The translations under genes and the position numbers were made by a program. Shown in pieces: positions 35,089 to 44,681 of a stretch of DNA of 64,000 nucleotides. The stretch is from positions 2,294,001 to 2,358,000 of the forward strand of contig NZ_JAYEZN010000001.1 of assembly GCF_037031225.1 (NCBI RefSeq), read 5' to 3'. The DNA is from Halorientalis sp. LT38 (GTDB taxonomy: Archaea > Halobacteriota > Halobacteria > Halobacteriales > Haloarculaceae). A model generated the notes under the pieces. That model was not told where the DNA came from and did not search any database. It worked only from the letters and a program-made list of their open reading frames with translations. Position 1 is the stretch's first letter. Each line of letters begins with the position of its first letter.

Positions 35089-37158
35089 TCACTCCACCGG
35101 TTCGCTATCGAACTCGATGTGGAGCTCCAGCACCATCTCGTTCACCCCGGCGCCGGCGGGCAGTCCGACGTCGCCGTCGACGGTGGAGTCGAGGACCCCA
35201 CAACCCCGCGCACTCGGAACGCTGAACTCGTTGTCGACCAGCGTCGCGTTGGTCGTCCCGGTCGTGATGACCGACCTGGTACTCCCGTTGGTGCCGGCCA
35301 GGCTGCCGCTGTCACCGGTCGTGCCGTTCACGACCACGGGCATCCCGCAGTCCTCGCCCTGGCCGAGCCCGAGGGTCGCGAAGGTGGCTGCCTCGAACGT
35401 ACTGGATCCGGTCGCGGTGTCGAGCGACCCGGTGACCGTCTCCGTCGCCGAGATATTCGTCGGCACGTCGCCGAGCGTCTGGGAACTGAAGGGGATCTCC
35501 GGGAATCGGAAGTTCTCGGGCGTGACCGTGTACTCGCCGGAGACCTGGTCGAAGTTCGCGGTGAACTGCGCACAGCCCAGTGACTCGTTCGCCGGGTTCC
35601 CGTTCGGACAGTCCGGGACGTCGCCGCGGCTGTCGTTGTGGCCGACTTCGAGGTACCCCTCCTCGACGTAGGCCGTGAACGACTTGTACTCGGGCAGCGA
35701 GTCGTCCGTCGAGCCGTCCGCCGACACGACCGAGACCTCCTGGGTGACGGTGTCGTTGTCGGTGTACACGCCGAACGTGATCGTCCCGCCGGGCAGCGAC
35801 TCCGCTAGCGGGAGCGTCAGGTTCTCCGTCGTTCGCTCGCCGGGACCGAGCGTGACCGTGCGCTCCTCCAGCGTCTCGATGGTGCCGTCGCCGTCGACGT
35901 CCACCCCGAACCCGCCGGTCTGGGTCCCCTCCCTGCCGCCGGTGTTCTCGATGTCGATCGACCCCTCGATCGTCTCACCGGCCTGGACGGATTCGGGCGC
36001 CTGCAGGTTCGACAGCTGGAAGTTCGGCGCCGAGTCGGCGCTGTTGACCTGCACGCTCGCGCTCAGGGAGTCGTTCTCCGTCTGGACCGTCGCCGAGGAA
36101 GAGCCGGCGTCACCGGTCTGGGTGGGCACCGACAGCGTGACTTCCTGGCTCGCGCCGCCGGCCAGGGTCACGTCGGAACTGTCGCTCTCGTCGAGCACCG
36201 ACAGCGTGACCGTCTGCGTGCCCTCCAGGTCGCCGGTGTTCTGGACCGTCGCGTCGAGAGTCAGCGTCTCGCCTTCCGTCACCGGCGAGTTCGTGTCGAT
36301 GTTCGAGACCTGGAAGTTCGCCGGCTGATCGGGCTGCTGGGACTCCAGCGTGATCTGCGCGGTCGCTGAGTCGTTGGCCGTTGAGACGCCGTGCGTGTAG
36401 GTACCGGCCGATAGCGAACTCGTGTCGACGTCGAAGGTCACCGTGGTGCTCCCAGCGCTGGCCAGGCTCTCGTCCTGGCTCGCGAGCTCCTCGAGTGTGC
36501 CGTCGCCGTCCGTGTCGACGCCGAAGGAGACCGTCTGCGTGCCTTCGGACTCGCCGACGTTCTCGACGGTCGCCGAGACGGTGATCGTATCACCGACCGT
36601 CGCCGTGCCCGGTGCCTGCAGGTTCGAGACCTGGAAGTCCGCGGGTCCGGCCGGGTCGGTGTCGTTCCCGTCGTCACCGTCGCCGCCGTCGTCACCGTCG
36701 CCGCCGTCACCGATACCGCCGAAGTCGGGTGCTTCACCGTCACCGATGCCGGAGAAGTCGGGGCCCTCACCGGCACCCGATCCGATGCCACCGAAATCCG
36801 GTCCGTCGCCGTCGCCACCGATGCCGCCGAAGTCCGGCCCGTCGCCGTTGCCGATGCCGGTGAAGTCGGGGGCGTCGCCGCTCCCGCTCCCGATGCCGGA
36901 GAAGTCCGGCGCGTCATCCGAATCGCCGAAGCTAAAGCCCGGCGAGTCCCGGATCCCGCTGAAATCGAAGACCGGGCCGTTGCTGTCTCCACTGAACTGG
37001 AATTCGCCTCCGCTCTCGTTGCCGTCGAGTTCGAAGTCGAATTCCTCGGTGTCCTCTGACTGTGCGGCTGCCGTCGTCGCGGCCGCGAGCGTCCCCGTCA
37101 CCGCGAGGAGCGCGATCAATCCCCCCACGAGCAACGCTCGTCTGATCCCGGATACCAT
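35089..37158 (-). CDS. Secreted protein with PDF-GIG repeats and three CARDB-like domains
   Basis: 689 residues. The signal peptide is at about 1-33 (ALLVGGLIALLAVTGTLAAATTAAAQ). Residues 35-165 are Gly/Asp-rich with six units of PDF[SGT]GIG. Three CARDB/Ig-like domains follow (about 173-265, 275-365, 375-460), each opening F-x-[VL]-S-N and containing GTQTV or similar. The C-terminal part (about 465-689) is beta-rich with several cysteines (PDCPNGNPANESLGC, GEDCGMP, GCGVLD) that may form disulfides outside the cell. There is no anchor. An AT-rich promoter patch lies at about 37176-37202. Together with the protein at 1394 it suggests a class of modular exported proteins with short D-F-x-x-G repeats. 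Confidence 0.7.
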   Translation of the reverse strand: MVSGIRRALLVGGLIALLAVTGTLAAATTAAAQSEDTEEFDFELDGNESGGEFQFSGDSNGPVFDFSGIRDSPGFSFGDSDDAPDFSGIGSGSGDAPDFTGIGNGDGPDFGGIGGDGDGPDFGGIGSGAGEGPDFSGIGDGEAPDFGGIGDGGDGDDGGDGDDGNDTDPAGPADFQVSNLQAPGTATVGDTITVSATVENVGESEGTQTVSFGVDTDGDGTLEELASQDESLASAGSTTVTFDVDTSSLSAGTYTHGVSTANDSATAQITLESQQPDQPANFQVSNIDTNSPVTEGETLTLDATVQNTGDLEGTQTVTLSVLDESDSSDVTLAGGASQEVTLSVPTQTGDAGSSSATVQTENDSLSASVQVNSADSAPNFQLSNLQAPESVQAGETIEGSIDIENTGGREGTQTGGFGVDVDGDGTIETLEERTVTLGPGERTTENLTLPLAESLPGGTITFGVYTDNDTVTQEVSVVSADGSTDDSLPEYKSFTAYVEEGYLEVGHNDSRGDVPDCPNGNPANESLGCAQFTANFDQVSGEYTVTPENFRFPEIPFSSQTLGDVPTNISATETVTGSLDTATGSSTFEAATFATLGLGQGEDCGMPVVVNGTTGDSGSLAGTNGSTRSVITTGTTNATLVDNEFSVPSARGCGVLDSTVDGDVGLPAGAGVNEMVLELHIEFDSEPVE
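36709..36912 (-). repeat. Six in-frame PDF[SGT]GIG coding repeats
   Basis: Residues 83-150 of the secreted protein repeat the heptad PDF-x-GIG with variable Gly/Asp/Ser spacers of 3-7 residues. A related FDFSGIR occurs just upstream. DNA copies are diverged at third positions, so the array is older than the 39-bp array at 2791. Confidence 0.85.
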
Positions 37159-37401
37159 GATTTCCCTTAGGATAGCATGGGGACAGCGGATAATAATTTT
37201 ACTGCAAGCAATTCGAAACGAACCCGAAGCACGGAGACGGCCGACGACTGCGAAGGTGGGCGTCCGGATCGGGCAGGTGACAATTGTCGTCGGGAGCGTT
37301 TCCGTCGAGCGTCGTCGGACCGGACCTGCTGGAGAGGGCCGTCGTCGCGGCGACCGCGCGCTCCCGGAAGGTTTATAGTCTGAATGACTTCTCTCGGAGA
37401 C

Positions 37402-38556
37402 GTGTCAGCGAGTCACTTGGTCGAGCGAGACGATTCATTTCGGTTACTCTTCCAGTATTCCGTCGCCACGACGGCGCTGCTGCTCGCGGCCCGCCTCGGG
37501 GTATTCCCCGGATCGCTGGCACCACTGATCCGATTCGGGATGTTCGAGATACTGGTCGTGCCGATACAGTGGGCCATGTACTTCGTGGGGGTTCTCGTCG
37601 TCGTTGCGAGTACTTCCGGGCCGGGAGCGTTCGCCGCGCCACTGAACGGCGGCCCGGATCCGGACGAGGTCGATAGCGTCGGGTATGGGTCGGCCCTGGA
37701 CCGGGTTACCCTGCCCTCCCTTGGCGCGACGGCCATCGGTGCCGTCATCGGGGGGTGGCTGGTCGTCGCCGTCCCCGACTGGCTCTCAGCGCTGCTTCCG
37801 AGGGTGGCGCTGTCGGCCGCGGCCGTCGCGTTCGTCCTCGCCGGCGTTGCCGTCCCGGTGCGGGGCGTCGACACGGCGCTCTCGACCGCCGGTGGGACCG
37901 TCTTCCTGCTCCTGGTGCCGATGCTCACCTACCCCGTTCTGGGATTCTTCGGCCTCGCCCTCGCGGCCGTGGTCGCGCTCCCCGCGCTCGTCGTCGTCCG
38001 TGGCTGGTCGCGCGGCGGCGCACCGGTCGGTGGTCGTCTCGCGCTGTCGATGGCCGTCGGGCTGTCGCTGGTCGCTGGCGGCGCGATGGCCTACGACCTG
38101 TCGGGACCACGACCGACCGAGTCGCTCGACACCGACGAGACGGTGAACCTCTCGACCGCAGAGAACAGGACGTACGCGCGCACTGACGAAGCCGAGGACC
38201 GCCCGATGGTCCGGGTCGGGAGCCTCAGAGTCCATAACGAGTTCCGTTTCACGCGGACCGCGACCCTCCCTTCGTACGACGCCTGTCTCTACGGTGAGAA
38301 CGGAACTCGCCCCGTCGAGCGACGGGCCTTCGCCCCAGTCGCCGAGACCGACGGCTGGGTTCACCCCGTCGACGACGTGCGACTCGCTGGCGGCGAGCAC
38401 CGTCAGTTCGGTGTCGTGGTTCTCCTCGATAACGTCGAGGGCCGTTCGCTGGCAGAGGTCCGAGAACTGGGAACCGTCCCGGTCCGCCTTGCAGATAGCC
38501 GTCCCGAGACGACCGACGGCCCGGCGCTTGTGCTGGTTCCAGACGACGAAAACTGA
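37402..38556 (+). CDS. Polytopic membrane protein with extracellular C-terminal domain, uncharacterised
   Basis: 384 residues if translation starts at the GTG at 37402, which lies about 27-30 bases after a TTTATA box (37372-37377). The in-frame ATG at 37384 is too close to that box for a leaderless start but cannot be excluded. About six hydrophobic segments span residues 15-220. A soluble C-terminal domain of about 150 residues follows (RVGSLRVHNEFRFTRTATLPSYDACLYGENGTRPVERRAF, WVHPVDDVRLAGGEHRQFGVVVLLD), probably outside. No family is recognised. Confidence 0.65.
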   Translation: MSASHLVERDDSFRLLFQYSVATTALLLAARLGVFPGSLAPLIRFGMFEILVVPIQWAMYFVGVLVVVASTSGPGAFAAPLNGGPDPDEVDSVGYGSALDRVTLPSLGATAIGAVIGGWLVVAVPDWLSALLPRVALSAAAVAFVLAGVAVPVRGVDTALSTAGGTVFLLLVPMLTYPVLGFFGLALAAVVALPALVVVRGWSRGGAPVGGRLALSMAVGLSLVAGGAMAYDLSGPRPTESLDTDETVNLSTAENRTYARTDEAEDRPMVRVGSLRVHNEFRFTRTATLPSYDACLYGENGTRPVERRAFAPVAETDGWVHPVDDVRLAGGEHRQFGVVVLLDNVEGRSLAEVRELGTVPVRLADSRPETTDGPALVLVPDDEN

Positions 38557-39483
38557 CTACTCGCCCGCCCGCGCCTGTTCGCGAGCCACTGCCGGGTCCG
38601 TACCGTCCTGCACGGCCTCGACGAACAGTTCGCCGGCCCGATACGAGGAGCGGACCATCGGGCCGGAGGCACAGTAGAGGAATCCTAACTCCTCTTCGGC
38701 CACGCGACGCCAGGTGTCGAAGGCGTCGGGGTGGACGTACTCGGAGACCTCCAGATGCGAGCGCGAGGGCTGGAGGTACTGCCCCAGCGTCACCACGTCG
38801 ACGCCCACCGTTTTGAGGTCTCGCAGCGTCTGGTAGATCTCGTGGTCGTACTCGCCGACGCCGAGCATCAGGCTGGTCTTGGTGTAGAGCTCCGACTCCC
38901 GATCGACCTGTCGGAGCACCGAGAGGGACTGCTCGTAGCCGGCTCTCCGATCCCGGACCGGCCACTGGAGCCGATCCACCGTCTCGATATTGTGCGCGAT
39001 CACGTCCGGTTCGGCGTCGACGATTTTCTGGACGAGTTCGGGGTCACCCCGGAAGTCGGGGATCAGACACTCGACCAGAATGCCGGGGTGGCGCTCCTTG
39101 ATCGCCCGGATCGTCTCGGCGAAGTGGCCCGCGCCCTGGTCGGGCAGGTCGTCGCGGTCGACGCTCGTCAGGACGACGTAGTCGAGGCCGATCTCCGCCA
39201 CGGCGTCGGCGACCTGCTGGGGCTCCTCGGGGTCGAGGGGGTCCATCCCGCCGGTCTCGACGTCGCAGAAGTTACAGCCCCGCGAGCAGCGCTCGCCCAT
39301 GAGCATGAACGTCGCCGTTCCGGGACCGTCTCTGCCGCTCCAGCACTCTCCGAGGTTGGGGCAGTTGGCCTCCTCGCAGACGGTGTTGAGGTCGTGCTCG
39401 CGCAGGATGCCCTTGATGTCCGCGAATCGCTCGCCCGACGGCGGGCGGGTCTTGAGCCAGTCGGGCTTGCGGGCGCGACTCAT
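38557..39483 (-). CDS. lipA: Lipoyl synthase
   Basis: 308 residues from the ATG at 39481-39483 ([20 protein letters not shown]). This radical-SAM enzyme inserts sulfur at C6 and C8 of octanoyl groups on lipoyl domains. The auxiliary cluster motif is [13 protein letters not shown] and the radical-SAM motif [10 protein letters not shown]. It is downstream of the pdh genes, whose E2 carries the lipoyl domain that would be the substrate. It ends one base after the membrane-protein gene (convergent). Confidence 0.95.
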   Translation of the reverse strand: MSRARKPDWLKTRPPSGERFADIKGILREHDLNTVCEEANCPNLGECWSGRDGPGTATFMLMGERCSRGCNFCDVETGGMDPLDPEEPQQVADAVAEIGLDYVVLTSVDRDDLPDQGAGHFAETIRAIKERHPGILVECLIPDFRGDPELVQKIVDAEPDVIAHNIETVDRLQWPVRDRRAGYEQSLSVLRQVDRESELYTKTSLMLGVGEYDHEIYQTLRDLKTVGVDVVTLGQYLQPSRSHLEVSEYVHPDAFDTWRRVAEEELGFLYCASGPMVRSSYRAGELFVEAVQDGTDPAVAREQARAGE

Positions 39484-39592
39484 TGCCGGGTAGTTGGCGC
39501 GGTCGCGCAAAAGACGTTGGGTTCTCGGGGCCCGAGACCACTTTCGCTCCGCGACGGAAACGCCTATACTGCCGGCACTCCCGGATCCGGTA

Positions 39593-41989
39593 GTGGCAGG
39601 CAGCGCAGATCACGAGCCGCAGGTGGCCGTCGACGAGATCCTCCCTGCGTACGCCGACGCCTTCCCGTTCGAGTCGTTCAACCGGATGCAGTCGGCCGCC
39701 GTGCCGGCGATCCTCGAGGGCGACGACAACGTGGTCGTCAGCGCGCCGACCGCCAGCGGCAAGACCGCCCTCGCCGAGGTCGCCATCTGTCGGGTGCTGG
39801 AGGCGGGCGGCACCGCCCTCTTCCTGGCCCCGCTCCGGGCGCTGACCAACGAGAAGGAGAGCGAGTGGGAACGCTTCGAGGACATGGGCTACTCGGTGTA
39901 CGTCGTCACCGGCGAGCGCGACCTCAACCCCCGCCGGGCCGAGCGGGCCGACATCCTCGTGATGACCCCCGAGAAGGCCGACTCGGCCACGCGGAAACAC
40001 GACTCTCCCCGGTACGGGTTCGTCACCGACGTGGACTGCTGCATCATCGACGAGGTCCACCTGCTCGACTCCGATCGGAGAGGCTCGGTGCTGGAAGTCA
40101 CCGTCTCCCGGCTCCGCCGGCTCTGTGACCCGCGAATCGTCGCGCTCTCGGCGACCATGCCGAACGTCGACGACGTGGCCGAGTGGCTCGACGCCCCCGA
40201 CGCGACCACCTTCGCCTTCGGCGAGGAGTACCGCCCGGTACCCCTCGAGGCCGGCGTCAAGACCTACACCCACGGCGAGAACGCCTTCGCCGACAAGTAC
40301 CGCCGGCTCTATCGCGCACTCGATCTGGTCGAACCGCACCTCCGCGAGGACGGGCAGGCGCTCGTGTTCGTCTCCTCCCGGCAGGACACCGTCCAGGCGG
40401 CCAAGAAGGCTCGCGACGAGATCGCCGAGCGGGACGTGCCGATGGGCGCACGCGGCGACTACGACTTCCACCAGGACGCCGAACAGCTGAACAACCAGAC
40501 GCTCCGCAAGTCCGTGCTCGACGGGGTGGGCTTCCACCACGCCGGCCTCTCGAAGGGCGACAAGAACCTCGTCGAGGAGTGGTTCAAGGAGGGGACCCTC
40601 GAACTGCTGTTCTCGACCTCGACGCTGGCGTGGGGGGTCAACCTCCCCGCGCGCTGCGTCGTCATCCGGGACACGAAGCTCCACGACCCGCTCGAAGGGG
40701 AGGTGGACATGAGCCCGCTCGACGTCCTGCAGATGCTCGGGCGGGCGGGCCGGCCCGGCTACGACGACCGGGGGTACGCCTGGGTCGTCTGCGACGGCGC
40801 GGACGCCGACAAGTACCGCCAGTTGCTCCGCGACGGCAAGGACATCGAGTCCCGCCTCGCCGCCGACCTCGACGCCCACCTCAACGCCGAGATCGTCCTC
40901 GGCACAGTGCGGGACCTGGAGGACGTGATGGAGTGGATCGAGACGACGTTCTACGCCGTCCGGGCCCGTTCGGCACCGGACCGGTACGAGTCCGACGGCC
41001 AGATGCGCGACCGCGTTAGCGACACGCTAGAGAGCCTGGTCGACCGGGGCTTCGTCGAGATGGACGAGGAGTTGCGGCTCTCGCCCACCAGACTGGGACG
41101 GCTGGCCTCGAAGTTCTACCTCCGGCTGGACACGGCCAAGGAGTTCGCCGATCTGGCGGCCAGGGCCGACGGCGGCGAGGACGGGACGGCGACCACGCTG
41201 ACCACCGACGACGTGCTCCGGGCGGTCGCGACGGCCGCCGAGTTCGACAGCGCGAGCGCCCGCAAGGACGAACGCGACGCCGTCCGGGCGGTGCTCGGCG
41301 ACCGCGCCCGCGACCTCGATCCCGGCCCGCGGAAGGTGCTGGCCATCCTCGACTCCAGCATGGACGGCGCGACGCCGACCGAACTCCGGAGCGACGCGTG
41401 GGTGATCCGCCAGAACGCGCTGCGCCTTCTGGCCGCCCTTCGATCGTTCCTCGATCACCTCGGGACGGCGGCCGCGGCCAACCTCGCCGCGCGCGCCGAG
41501 GCCCGGATCGAACACGGCGTCAGCGAGGACGCCGTCGGGCTGACCGCCCTCGACGGCGTCGGCTCCGGCCGGGCCTCCCGGCTTGCGTCCGAGGGACTCC
41601 GGACCCCGGCCGACGTTCGAGCCGCGGGCGTCTCCGGGCTGGTCGATGCGGGCCTCGCAGAAGGCGTCGCCGAACAGGTTCACGAGAGCGCGCGTTCGAT
41701 GCCCGACGTCCGCTTCGACTGGGGTGCGTTCCCCGACGCCGTCGCGAGCGGCGCCAACGAGATGTGCGAGGTCACCGTGACGAACGACGGGGACGGCGCC
41801 CGCGCGGGCGTCCGCGTCACGGTGAACGACCACGAGATGACGACGACCGACTCCTACCTCGGGACCGCGACGCTCCCGGTGGGGGTCTTCGGCGGCGACG
41901 CCGCCGCGCTGACCTACGCCGTCGAGGTCCACTTTCCCGACCTGCCGCTCCCGCCCGTTACCGACTCGCGGACGGTCGACGTCGAGTGA
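39593..41989 (+). CDS. Ski2-like superfamily 2 helicase (Hel308/Brr2-related)
   Basis: 798 residues from a GTG at 39593; a CTATAC box about 30 bases upstream supports this leaderless start over the open-frame ATG at 39494. Motifs are [20 protein letters not shown] ([14 protein letters not shown]), III SATMPN and [15 protein letters not shown] winged helix and ratchet-like region follow, with a helix-hairpin-helix ([28 protein letters not shown]). The last about 100 residues form a Sec63/Ig-like beta domain, as in Brr2-type helicases. It may unwind DNA or RNA during repair or RNA processing. It is divergent from lipA. Confidence 0.85.
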   Translation: MAGSADHEPQVAVDEILPAYADAFPFESFNRMQSAAVPAILEGDDNVVVSAPTASGKTALAEVAICRVLEAGGTALFLAPLRALTNEKESEWERFEDMGYSVYVVTGERDLNPRRAERADILVMTPEKADSATRKHDSPRYGFVTDVDCCIIDEVHLLDSDRRGSVLEVTVSRLRRLCDPRIVALSATMPNVDDVAEWLDAPDATTFAFGEEYRPVPLEAGVKTYTHGENAFADKYRRLYRALDLVEPHLREDGQALVFVSSRQDTVQAAKKARDEIAERDVPMGARGDYDFHQDAEQLNNQTLRKSVLDGVGFHHAGLSKGDKNLVEEWFKEGTLELLFSTSTLAWGVNLPARCVVIRDTKLHDPLEGEVDMSPLDVLQMLGRAGRPGYDDRGYAWVVCDGADADKYRQLLRDGKDIESRLAADLDAHLNAEIVLGTVRDLEDVMEWIETTFYAVRARSAPDRYESDGQMRDRVSDTLESLVDRGFVEMDEELRLSPTRLGRLASKFYLRLDTAKEFADLAARADGGEDGTATTLTTDDVLRAVATAAEFDSASARKDERDAVRAVLGDRARDLDPGPRKVLAILDSSMDGATPTELRSDAWVIRQNALRLLAALRSFLDHLGTAAAANLAARAEARIEHGVSEDAVGLTALDGVGSGRASRLASEGLRTPADVRAAGVSGLVDAGLAEGVAEQVHESARSMPDVRFDWGAFPDAVASGANEMCEVTVTNDGDGARAGVRVTVNDHEMTTTDSYLGTATLPVGVFGGDAAALTYAVEVHFPDLPLPPVTDSRTVDVE

Positions 41990-42176
41990 GCGGGAAACGG
42001 GGCCAGATCGGTTTTTGAAACTTCTAAACGATTCTAGGACGATCGTAAAACGACGCGACGCCCGGTAAAATGTGGTTGGGGTGCGCTGAATTCGCAAAAA
42101 CGAGATGAATTCTCGGGAACCATCTTCCACCTATATGGAGCAATCCGTCCAAGGGGTGAGTGCAGGGAGACCCACG

Positions 42177-42419
42177 ATGTCCACGCAACCCTCCACCCAC
42201 GACGCTCGCCCCGACTGGATCGGCCGCTTCGATCAGCCCCGCCGACGGTTCCTGGCCCCGCTGCAGGCCGTGGGCTTCTGGAGCGCGATCGTGCTCCCGC
42301 TCGTGTTGTTCCCCATGATGGTCTCTGGACTGGCCGGCGAGTCCCTCCCGCTGTTCGCCGCCCTCGTGGGCGCGAACCTCGCCGGCGCGGTCCTGGGCCG
42401 GGATTACAACCGAGACTGA
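42177..42419 (+). CDS. Small membrane protein, uncharacterised
   Basis: 80 residues from the ATG at 42177 (MSTQPSTHDARPDW); an in-frame ATG at 42135 is an alternative. A CTATAT box lies at about 42130-42136. Two hydrophobic segments (about 30-50 and 55-72) flank a short loop; the protein begins with a soluble stretch ending WIGRFDQPRRRFLAPLQ and ends GRDYNRD. No known family. Confidence 0.55.
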   Translation: MSTQPSTHDARPDWIGRFDQPRRRFLAPLQAVGFWSAIVLPLVLFPMMVSGLAGESLPLFAALVGANLAGAVLGRDYNRD

Positions 42420-42656
42420 CGTCGTGGACAGTGGGCTCCCCTGCCCTGCGTCCCCGCCCCGTCTCCACTCGACCCCGTCCCCACACGGCGCCGCCCGCTG
42501 CCCGTCCCCGCGACCCGACACAGTTCCCCACCCCATCACCCCGGATCGGCTCGCTCCCGTGCCGATCCGTTCCCACCCCGACCCCGTTCCACGCACTCTC
42601 TCCCACTCGGACTTTCGCCCGGAGATTTATGTACCGAACCGGGACCAGCCCCGGCC
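42420..42656. other. Gene-free, strongly C-biased intergenic tract
   Basis: No gene is supported between the small membrane protein and 42657. The plus strand is dominated by CCCC/CCCG words from about 42432 to 42600, so G is rare on this strand. A GATTTATG box near 42625-42632 is the likely promoter of the downstream gene (30 bases before its ATG). Confidence 0.5.
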
Positions 42657-43391
42657 ATGCACGAGGGAACGCGCGTGCTGGCCGGCCAGTGTACGACCAC
42701 GACCGACGCCGACCCTGCGACCCGGAAACGGGGCGACGTCGTCGTCGTCTGCAAACCCGACAACACCGTCCTGGTCCACGACGCCGAGGGCTACCGCCCG
42801 GTCGAGTGGCTCACCCGCGCCGAGACGGTTCGGGTCGTCGACGGCGTGCTCACCGCGACCGACGGCGACGAGCACCTCCGCGTCGAGGTCCACGAGGAGT
42901 ACGGCAGTTCGAGTTATCCGACCTCCGCCGCTGGCACGCCGATCGGGGACTGCCCGATCTGCGACGGCCGACTCGTGCGGGACGAGGGGACGGTGACCTG
43001 TCTCGGCTGTCGGGACGTCTACGGCCTGCCGCGCGACGCGACTCTGCTGACGGACGCGGGGAACTGCGAGTGCGGGCGCCCGCGGATGCGCGTCGAGCGC
43101 GGGCGCGCGTTCGAGGTCTGTCTCGACCGCGACTGCGAGTCGCTGGACGAGCGGGTAAAGGAAGCCTTCGACCGCGAGTGGGACTGTCCGGACTGTGACG
43201 GTGACCTGCGCGTGCTCAGGCGAGGAGGCCTGCTCGCCGGCTGTGAGAACTACCCCGACTGCGACACCGGGTGGGGGATTCCCACGGGAACGGTCGCGGG
43301 CGAGTGCGACTGCGGGCTGCCGCTGTTCGATACCGGGAACGGTCCCCGGTGTCTGGATACGGGGTGTCTCGCACTGGAGAATCAGGCGTGA
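42657..43391 (+). CDS. NucS N-terminal-like domain fused to topoisomerase-type zinc fingers
   Basis: 244 residues, start MHEGTRVLAGQC. The N-terminal about 85 residues (KRGDVVVVCKPDNTVLVHDAEGYRPVEWLTRAETV) resemble the DNA-binding domain of archaeal endonuclease NucS. The RecB-like nuclease domain of NucS is absent. Instead there are CxxC elements: CPICDG...CLGC, CECG...CLDRDC, CPDCDGDLRVLRRGGLLAGCENYPDC and CDCG...CLDTGC, several like the C-terminal zinc ribbons of topoisomerase I. A nucleic-acid-binding role is likely; no catalytic site is visible. The next gene (endA) follows 87 bases downstream. Confidence 0.75.
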   Translation: MHEGTRVLAGQCTTTTDADPATRKRGDVVVVCKPDNTVLVHDAEGYRPVEWLTRAETVRVVDGVLTATDGDEHLRVEVHEEYGSSSYPTSAAGTPIGDCPICDGRLVRDEGTVTCLGCRDVYGLPRDATLLTDAGNCECGRPRMRVERGRAFEVCLDRDCESLDERVKEAFDREWDCPDCDGDLRVLRRGGLLAGCENYPDCDTGWGIPTGTVAGECDCGLPLFDTGNGPRCLDTGCLALENQA

Positions 43392-43478
43392 GTCGGCCAA
43401 TCACCTCCTCGGTGGACCCCCTGTCCACCGTCCGGCCAGACCGTGGGGGCTTTGTCCACGCGCGGGCGAGACGATGGC

Positions 43479-44504
43479 ATGGACGCGACGCTGTCCGGTG
43501 GCGTGGTCCGGGCCGGTCGACAGGCACGCGAGCAGTTCCACGACGCCCGCGGCTACGGCCACCCCGACGGCCAGGACCTGCTGCTTTCGCCCGTCGAGGC
43601 CGCACACCTGCTCTATCGCGGCGACCTGGACGCGGTCGACGGCATGGGCTTCCGCGACTTCCTGGTCTCGGCCGCCTGTCCGGACCTGCACTTCCTGGTG
43701 TACAAGGATCTGCGGGATCGGGGCTTTTACCTCTCGCCGACGAGCGCCGACTGGGTCGACGACGAGAGCGGCGCGGACCTGGTGGTCTACCCCCGCGGCA
43801 AGGGCCCCTGGGACGACGAGGTCGCCTACCGGATACGGATCGTCAGCGAGCGCGCGACGGTGCCGGCCGCCGATCTGGGCGACGTGGTGCTGGCGGTCGT
43901 CGACGAGGAGAGCGAGATCACCTATCTCGAGACCGACCGCCCCGAGATCGAGGGGTCGACCGACTACGACCCGCCGGCCGACGTGCCCGGCTCCCTCCTG
44001 GAGGACCGGGTGCTGGTCTGGGAGCCCCCCGAAGAACTCTACGAGCGGGGGTTCTACGGCCAGCCGCTGGACCGGGACGGCGAGTCGGTCGAGACGCTAC
44101 AGCTCTCCCTCGTGGAGGCCGCCCACCTCGTTCGCCAGGGGGCACTCGCGCTGGGTACCGACGGGGACGACGAGACGGCGGTCGTCGAGCGCGGCCAGCG
44201 CGTCGAGGGCGACCGCTTCGACCGCCGGCTCCGGGTTTACGCCGCGCTCCGGGAGGCCGGGGTGGTTCCCAAGACCGGCTACAAGTTCGGTGCGGACTTC
44301 CGGACCTACGCGGACGTGGAGTCCGTCTCCGAACTGAGTCACTCCGAGTTGCTGGTGCGAGTGGTGCCCGAGGCGCACGGATTCGCGCCGCGGGACCTCG
44401 CGCTGGACGTGCGACTGGCCGGCGGCGTCCGCAAGCGGATGGTGTTCGCGCTCACTGGCCCGGACGGGATCGCGTGGCTCTCGGCCGAGCGGCTGACGCC
44501 GTGA
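43479..44504 (+). CDS. endA: tRNA-splicing endonuclease EndA
   Basis: 341 residues from the ATG at 43479; a CTTTG box lies 30 bases upstream. This is the tandem-repeat form: two endonuclease repeats fused in one chain. The C-terminal repeat holds the catalytic set Tyr277 (GADFRTY), His288 (ELSHSELLV) and Lys319 (VRKRMVFAL). The N-terminal repeat keeps the fold (GADLVVYPRGKGPWDDEVAYRIRI) but has Glu in place of the histidine, so it is structural. It cuts bulge-helix-bulge RNA, as in tRNA introns and the rRNA processing stems found at 58672 and 61740. Confidence 0.92.
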   Translation: MDATLSGGVVRAGRQAREQFHDARGYGHPDGQDLLLSPVEAAHLLYRGDLDAVDGMGFRDFLVSAACPDLHFLVYKDLRDRGFYLSPTSADWVDDESGADLVVYPRGKGPWDDEVAYRIRIVSERATVPAADLGDVVLAVVDEESEITYLETDRPEIEGSTDYDPPADVPGSLLEDRVLVWEPPEELYERGFYGQPLDRDGESVETLQLSLVEAAHLVRQGALALGTDGDDETAVVERGQRVEGDRFDRRLRVYAALREAGVVPKTGYKFGADFRTYADVESVSELSHSELLVRVVPEAHGFAPRDLALDVRLAGGVRKRMVFALTGPDGIAWLSAERLTP

Positions 44505-44535
44505 AACTCGGGCGTCGGGCGCCGGGATTGGAAAC

Positions 44536-44543
44536 CGTTAAAC
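44536..44543 (+). promoter_or_regulatory. Promoter box of the trpS leader ORF
   Basis: CCGTTAAA lies about 31 bases before the ATG at 44571, the usual distance for a leaderless haloarchaeal transcript. It is preceded by GGAAA, a purine-rich BRE-like stretch. It is far (185 bases) from the trpS start codon. Confidence 0.6.
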
Positions 44544-44570
44544 GACTGCTGGGGGTTACCTTCTTCCAAG

Positions 44571-44645
44571 ATGGCCGCTCCCTGGCGATGGCGCTGGCGC
44601 GACGCGACGGGAGCGGACAGTCTCGCGACCCGGTCCGTGCGATGA
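44571..44645 (+). CDS. Tryptophan-rich leader peptide upstream of trpS
   Basis: A 24-residue ORF beginning MAAP and continuing WRWRWRD: three TGG codons alternate with Arg codons at positions 5, 7 and 9. It starts about 31 bases downstream of a CCGTTAAA promoter box, so its ATG is probably the first codon of the mRNA. It ends in TGA at 44643-44645, 78 bases before trpS. The chance of three near-adjacent Trp codons directly before the tryptophanyl-tRNA synthetase gene is low, and a similar Phe-rich ORF precedes pheS. The role as a sensor of charged tRNA-Trp is inferred by analogy with bacterial leader peptides; translation is not shown. Confidence 0.7.
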   Translation: MAAPWRWRWRDATGADSLATRSVR

Positions 44646-44653
44646 CCACGGGC
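44633..44653 (+). promoter_or_regulatory. Hairpin enclosing the leader stop codon
   Basis: GTCCGTG at 44633-44639 pairs with CACGGGC at 44647-44653 (seven pairs including one G-U). The seven-base loop contains the TGA stop. A ribosome at the stop codon would melt it, and one stalled at the Trp codons would not. A competing pairing of CCGGTC (44630-44635) with GACCGG (44683-44688) is possible. Confidence 0.45.
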
Positions 44654-44681
44654 GCGGGCCGCGACGCTCACTCCGCTTTTT
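44654..44681 (+). terminator. Possible attenuator: short GC stem followed by T5
   Basis: GCGG at 44654-44657 can pair with CCGC at 44673-44676, directly followed by TTTTT at 44677-44681, between the leader stop and trpS. The stem is only four pairs, so the call rests mainly on the T-run. The same T-run could instead be a second promoter box, since it lies 43-47 bases before the trpS ATG. Confidence 0.35.

Noticed and set aside
37284-37676. Plus-strand frame starting at 37284
   Set aside because: Arg/Gly-rich and overlaps the start of the membrane-protein gene, whose hydrophobic pattern is clear in another phase.
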